Shown here: positions 60,878 through 64,000 of the stretch, piece after piece | Layout of the letters: each line of letters begins with the position of its first letter | Numbering within the stretch: position 1 is the first letter of the stretch | Assembly (NCBI GenBank): GCA_016720075.1 | Contig: JADJXW010000021.1 | Coordinates: 124,001-188,000 of the forward strand | Direction of reading: 5' to 3' | DNA from: Pseudomonadota bacterium | GTDB lineage: Bacteria; Pseudomonadota; Gammaproteobacteria; Steroidobacterales; Steroidobacteraceae | DNA length: 64,000 nt | The notes under the pieces: model-generated | Databases searched by the model: none | Told to the model about the DNA's origin: nothing | The model's input: the letters and a program-made list of their open reading frames with translations, nothing else | Program-made: the position numbers and the translations under genes

Positions 60878-61305
60878 TGCGCGCGCTGCTGGATGTGAAC
60901 GTGCTGGTGGCGCTGCTCGACGCGGCGCATGTGCATCACGGCGCGGCCAGCAGCTGGCTCGACCGTAACCTCGAGCGCGGCTGGGCCTCGTGCCCGATCA
61001 CGCAGAACGGCTGCCTGCGCGTGCTCTCTTCAGAGAACTATCCGCGACCGCAACCGGTGGCGGCCGTCGCCGCGCGATTGCGCGAAGCCACGGCCACGCG
61101 CTTCCATGAATTCTGGACGGATGATTTTTCCGTGCTCGATACCACGCGGCTCGATCACGACTGGCTGCTGCGCACGCGGCAGGTGAGTGATGGCTATCTG
61201 CTGGCGATGGCTGTTCGCCGCGACGGCGTATTCGTCACGCTGGATCGCGGCATTGATCTGAATCTGGTGCGCGGCGCCGAAGCGCGCCACGTGCTGGTGA
61301 TCTAG
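60877..61305 (+). CDS. vapC: VapC-like PIN-domain toxin
   Basis: 142 residues. MRALLDVNVLVALLDAAHVHH carries the first catalytic Asp; the Glu and later Asps lie in ITQNGCLRVLSSEN and VSDGYLLAMAVRRDGVFVTLDRG. VapC toxins are RNases that cut tRNA or rRNA. Complete and paired with vapB. Confidence 0.92.
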   Translation: MRALLDVNVLVALLDAAHVHHGAASSWLDRNLERGWASCPITQNGCLRVLSSENYPRPQPVAAVAARLREATATRFHEFWTDDFSVLDTTRLDHDWLLRTRQVSDGYLLAMAVRRDGVFVTLDRGIDLNLVRGAEARHVLVI

Positions 61306-61574
61306 GCGACGGGCGTTGCCCGCGCGCGCTGCACTTCCTGCACATCACCCAGCTTCATGCCGGTCTGCTTCGCGATGATCGCGAGGATGGCATGGGCGGG
61401 ATCCTTGGGCAGCCGCACCTGGTGCAGCCGTTCCCAGATGCGCACGCGCGCATCATTGGTGTTTTCGGGCGAACGCTGATCGACCAGCGCCTGTTCGCGC
61501 CGCTCCGCGGCCTCTCGCGCAGCGCGTTCCGCGCGGGCGCGAAAATCCGGGAATCCATCATGCGTCGTGTTCAT
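61302..61574 (-). CDS. Small hypothetical protein
   Basis: 90 residues from the ATG at 61574. Basic and Arg-rich helical sequence (FPDFRARAERAAREAAERRE) is followed by LPKDPAHAILAIIAKQTGMKLGDV. No family recognised. Third gene after the RRM protein on the same strand. Confidence 0.65.
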   Translation of the reverse strand: MNTTHDGFPDFRARAERAAREAAERREQALVDQRSPENTNDARVRIWERLHQVRLPKDPAHAILAIIAKQTGMKLGDVQEVQRARATPVA

Positions 61575-61576
61575 CA

Positions 61577-61984
61577 CTACTCCGAGGAATGCAGCGTGGC
61601 GCTCAGGTTGATGCGCGCACAAATCGGACATTCCGCAGGCGCCAAAGGCTGGTGCGCGCGCTGTCCAGTGCAGGTCACACTGATGCTGCGGGCACGTTGC
61701 TTGCGGCCGGACTTGTCGGCCAGCTCTGCAATATAAGGTGAAAGGTCGAATTCCCCACTGCAGCTATGGCAGGGGCAGGCATAGCGGAAAAAACCGCGCG
61801 CCGCCGGGAAATAGGAAAACGACTGGGGAGACGGAGTTCGCGTAGTGCCGTCCTGGAATTCGAATTCCACGCGCACTTCTGCCAACTGTGGATAGAGCTC
61901 GCGCAGCGAAGCTGCGCGAGCAAAATCCAGCTTCAGGCGATCACGCCCAGTGGACGCACTCGCCTGTCGCGAGGGACGTGCCAC
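61577..61984 (-). CDS. Cysteine-rich, probably zinc-binding protein
   Basis: 135 residues from a GTG at 61984 that follows the RRM stop directly (TAAGTG). Cys pairs in YACPCHSCSGEF and PAECPICARINL suggest a zinc site. The N-terminal FEFQDGTTRTPSPQSFSY is beta-like. Unknown function; co-transcription with the RNA-binding protein is likely. Confidence 0.7.
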   Translation of the reverse strand: MARPSRQASASTGRDRLKLDFARAASLRELYPQLAEVRVEFEFQDGTTRTPSPQSFSYFPAARGFFRYACPCHSCSGEFDLSPYIAELADKSGRKQRARSISVTCTGQRAHQPLAPAECPICARINLSATLHSSE

Positions 61985-62362
61985 TTACCAGCGGCCGCCG
62001 CCACCGCCGCCGCCGCCGCCGTAGCCGCCACCGCCGCCACCGCCGCCGTAGCCGCCACGGCCACCGCCGCCGCCGCCGCCGAAGCCGCCACGACCGCCGC
62101 CACCACCACCACCGGTGCGGGGCTTGTCCTGCGCTTCATTGACGCGCAGGGCGCGACCGCCCATGTCCTGGCCATTGACGGCCTGGATGGCGCGCGAGGC
62201 ATCAGCCTGGCTCATCTCCACGAAGCCGAAGCCACGGGGGCGGCCGGTTTCGCGATCATTGGGAAGGGAAACCGACTCAACGGTGCCGTGGGCTGCGAAC
62301 AGCGCGCGGACCTGATCTTCGGTCGCAGTAAACGGCAGGTTGCCGACATAAATCTTGGCCAT
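61985..62362 (-). CDS. Glycine-rich RRM RNA-binding protein
   Basis: 125 residues from the ATG at 62362. One RRM with RNP2 KIYVGNLPF and RNP1 RGFGFVEM is followed by a C-terminal low-complexity tail of GGGGYGGG- and RGG-type repeats (about residues 85-125). Such bacterial proteins are cold- or stress-induced RNA chaperones. The 235-base gap upstream (62363-62597) has short GC hairpins but no clear gene. Confidence 0.95.
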   Translation of the reverse strand: MAKIYVGNLPFTATEDQVRALFAAHGTVESVSLPNDRETGRPRGFGFVEMSQADASRAIQAVNGQDMGGRALRVNEAQDKPRTGGGGGGGRGGFGGGGGGGRGGYGGGGGGGGYGGGGGGGGGRW

Positions 62363-62597
62363 GGACTCTTCTCTCTCGTGTGAATGGATAACTAATGACA
62401 GGCAGCACGGGATCGAAGAGAGCCCAGGGATGTCCTGACACCTGATCGGCAGGCGTTGCGGCTCGAGCGGGACGCGCCCCTGATATGGGCGTGCGGGTCC
62501 GATACGGACGAAAGCGATCAAGCCCTAGGGTACCCCGTTGCGGGGTCGCGCGCCTGTATTTCGGGGGAAGGGTCCCTGGAGGGGCCTGCCGAGGCCC

Positions 62598-63530
62598 TCA
62601 GTCGGGGGAGTAGGCCAGGTTCAGACTCTGCAGCGATCCGGTGATGAAGGCCGCAGGATCGCCGAAGATAGCCTCATGTTCGCGCAGGGGGCGCTGGGCG
62701 ATGCAGTCGCCGGAGTCATAGCCCCGGTTCTGGAATACGACCATCTTTTCGTGGAAATCCGCGTACATCCGGTGGTGCCGGGCCAGCGTGGCGCCGTCGA
62801 TCATCGGTCCATGGGACGGAATGATCCGCGTTTCGGGTTTCACCATTGCGACAAGTTTCTCGTGCGCTTTCGCCAGGCCACCGAGCCACGCGCCATTGCG
62901 CCAGTCGAGCAGCGGCCACGAATCGCTGCACACCGGTCCACCGGCCACGAGCAGGTTCGCGTCGGGGAAATGAACGTACAGATCGCCGTTGGTGTGCGCG
63001 GCGGGCAGGTAGCCGTAGTCCACGCGGCGACCGGCGAACTGCAGTGAACCCGTGGTGCGCGTCGTGATGCGCGGCCGACCCTTCTCGGCCAGCGGTCCAT
63101 ACAAGCCGGTGTAATCCACTGACGCCACGGCGCGCGCCAGATACAGCTGCGTGATCTCGTGCGCGATGATCTGCGCGCCCTGCCGACCCAGCGTTTCGTT
63201 GCTGCCTGTCTGCGCCGGATGCCAGTGCGTGTTGATGAGCGTGTTCACCTTGCGCGAGCCCGTGGCCCGCGCCACCGCCGCCAGCAATCTCGCGGAATGG
63301 CGCTGGAAGCCACCGTCGACCATCAGTGTGCCTTCGGGGCTGGCGAGCGCGAGCACATTGCAGCCGGCGCCGCTGAGCAGCGTGAAGCCGGGCGCGAGCG
63401 ACTGCGCTTGGATGTTCTCGGCAGCATCTGCGGCGGCGTGCGTCGGGCGCGTGATGGCGCCAAGCGATGCCGCAACGGCAAGCGATGCGCTGGCGCCGAG
63501 GAACTGGCGGCGTGTGCGGAAGATTGTCAC
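62598..63530 (-). CDS. Tat-exported MBL-fold protein with altered zinc motif
   Basis: 310 residues with a twin-arginine signal (RTRRQFLGASASLAVAASLG). The fold is MBL (FTLLSGAGCNVLALAS, GTLMVDGGFQRHS, PAAHTNGDLYVHFPDANLL), but the key motif reads NTHWHPAQTGSNE. The Asp and third His of HxHxDH are Ala and Gln, so one metal site is lost. It overlaps the downstream ankyrin stop (ATGA). Function unknown. Confidence 0.87.
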   Translation of the reverse strand: MTIFRTRRQFLGASASLAVAASLGAITRPTHAAADAAENIQAQSLAPGFTLLSGAGCNVLALASPEGTLMVDGGFQRHSARLLAAVARATGSRKVNTLINTHWHPAQTGSNETLGRQGAQIIAHEITQLYLARAVASVDYTGLYGPLAEKGRPRITTRTTGSLQFAGRRVDYGYLPAAHTNGDLYVHFPDANLLVAGGPVCSDSWPLLDWRNGAWLGGLAKAHEKLVAMVKPETRIIPSHGPMIDGATLARHHRMYADFHEKMVVFQNRGYDSGDCIAQRPLREHEAIFGDPAAFITGSLQSLNLAYSPD

Positions 63531-64000
63531 AGCGGGAAGATTTCCGATTCGTGGTCGCGCGGCGGGCCGATGGCGGGGAACTCGCCGGCCCAGTCGGGCA
63601 CCTTGCTCATCTCAACCTTCGCGCCGAGATCGCGCAGCACCTTCACCAGGTCATCGCGTGGCGGCGGACGGATGGCCAGCGCCGGCAGCCAGCCGCGCGA
63701 CTGCGCGTAATCCAGCGCGGTGAGGCCATCGCCATCGCGGATGTCCGGGTCCTGGCCCATGGCCACGAGTTCGGCCATCAGCTTCTTCATGTTCTTGCGC
63801 GTGGCCAGGTGCAGCGCGGTGCCGCCGCGGTTGCGGTTCATCCAGATGACCTGGGCCATGCCGTTCATGTCGGCGCCGTTGTCTTTCAGGAACCGCACGG
63901 TGTCGATGATCTCGTTCTCGCTGCTGCGCGCGTTCACCACGACGAGGATCGGGGTTTCGCCATGCGCTGTGGTGCGGCGGATGTCGGCGCCATGGGCGAG
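63527..64000 (-). CDS. Ankyrin-repeat protein, C-terminal part
   Basis: The 5' end lies beyond the window. LAHGADIRRTTAHGETPILVV, LKDNGADMNGMAQVIW, GGTALHLATRKNMKKLMAELV, DPDIRDGDGLTALDYAQSRG and DLVKVLRDLGAKVE are consecutive ankyrin repeats. The frame is open to the window edge. Coupled to the MBL-fold gene by an ATGA overlap. Confidence 0.9.
   Translation of the reverse strand, partial: LAHGADIRRTTAHGETPILVVVNARSSENEIIDTVRFLKDNGADMNGMAQVIWMNRNRGGTALHLATRKNMKKLMAELVAMGQDPDIRDGDGLTALDYAQSRGWLPALAIRPPPRDDLVKVLRDLGAKVEMSKVPDWAGEFPAIGPPRDHESEIFPL

Noticed and set aside
61985..62110. Repetitive GCC/ACC stretch resembling a repeat array
   Set aside because: It is the glycine-rich tail of the RRM protein, not a CRISPR or satellite. 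No CRISPR array was seen in the window.

Overview
The window is GC-rich (mostly around 65 percent G+C) chromosomal DNA from a Gram-negative proteobacterium. AhpC/AhpF with an OxyR-like site, OmpW, SlyX, YaeQ, MsrA and a PQQ dehydrogenase fit a gammaproteobacterium. The many exported hydrolases, metallo-beta-lactamase-fold enzymes and MFS carriers resemble Xanthomonadales/Nevskiales/Steroidobacter-type genomes. That placement is inference, because no rRNA or tRNA gene lies in the window.

Layout. 1-10 kb: tail of a tannase/feruloyl esterase, a small exported protein coupled to a TraB/GumN protein, ahpF and ahpC, a PhoD-like phosphatase, a DUF2130 coiled-coil protein, OmpW, and two exported peptidases. 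11.9-16.6 kb: a compact sucrose locus (PfkB fructokinase, sucrose phosphorylase, MFS carrier, LacI regulator) with a LacI-type operator in the divergent promoter. Its product glucose-1-phosphate can be used by the phosphoglucomutase at 55.8 kb. 16.6-30.3 kb: exported MBL hydrolases, a PQQ quinohemoprotein, a methyltransferase, a beta-keto acid cleavage enzyme between two MFS carriers, and an operon of MBL hydrolase, unknown protein and esterase. 30.4-39.5 kb: slyX, an MsrA-MFS fused reading frame, a frame-broken Na+/H+ antiporter, an NYN-LOTUS protein, higBA, a beta-CASP RNase, yaeQ, an HD alarmone-hydrolase-like protein and a ComEA-like protein.

39.8-51 kb is an accessory and defence island: a three-gene toxin-antitoxin operon, an IS3-family remnant cutting a second hsdM, a type I RM hsdM, an RloA/RloB (AbiL-like) pair, a DUF2075 remnant, an ORF6N protein, Fic, a MazG-like protein, an NYN protein, an addiction-module antitoxin and a Phd/zeta-like pair. 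51-64 kb returns to ordinary genes (ArsR-SRPBCC, deacetylase, DnaQ-type exonuclease, pgm, a second esterase operon), with ParE, Fic and VapBC modules and a glycine-rich RRM operon. It ends in an ankyrin protein cut by the window edge.

At least ten reading frames are broken by single-base changes, several of them in homopolymer runs and most in the 26-54 kb part. Residual assembly indels are the simplest explanation for many, so pseudogene calls are provisional. The most unusual pattern is a palindrome seen three times (38.3, 46.7 and 47.1 kb) that coincides with codons for the ORF6N motif L-[RKG]-S-Q.
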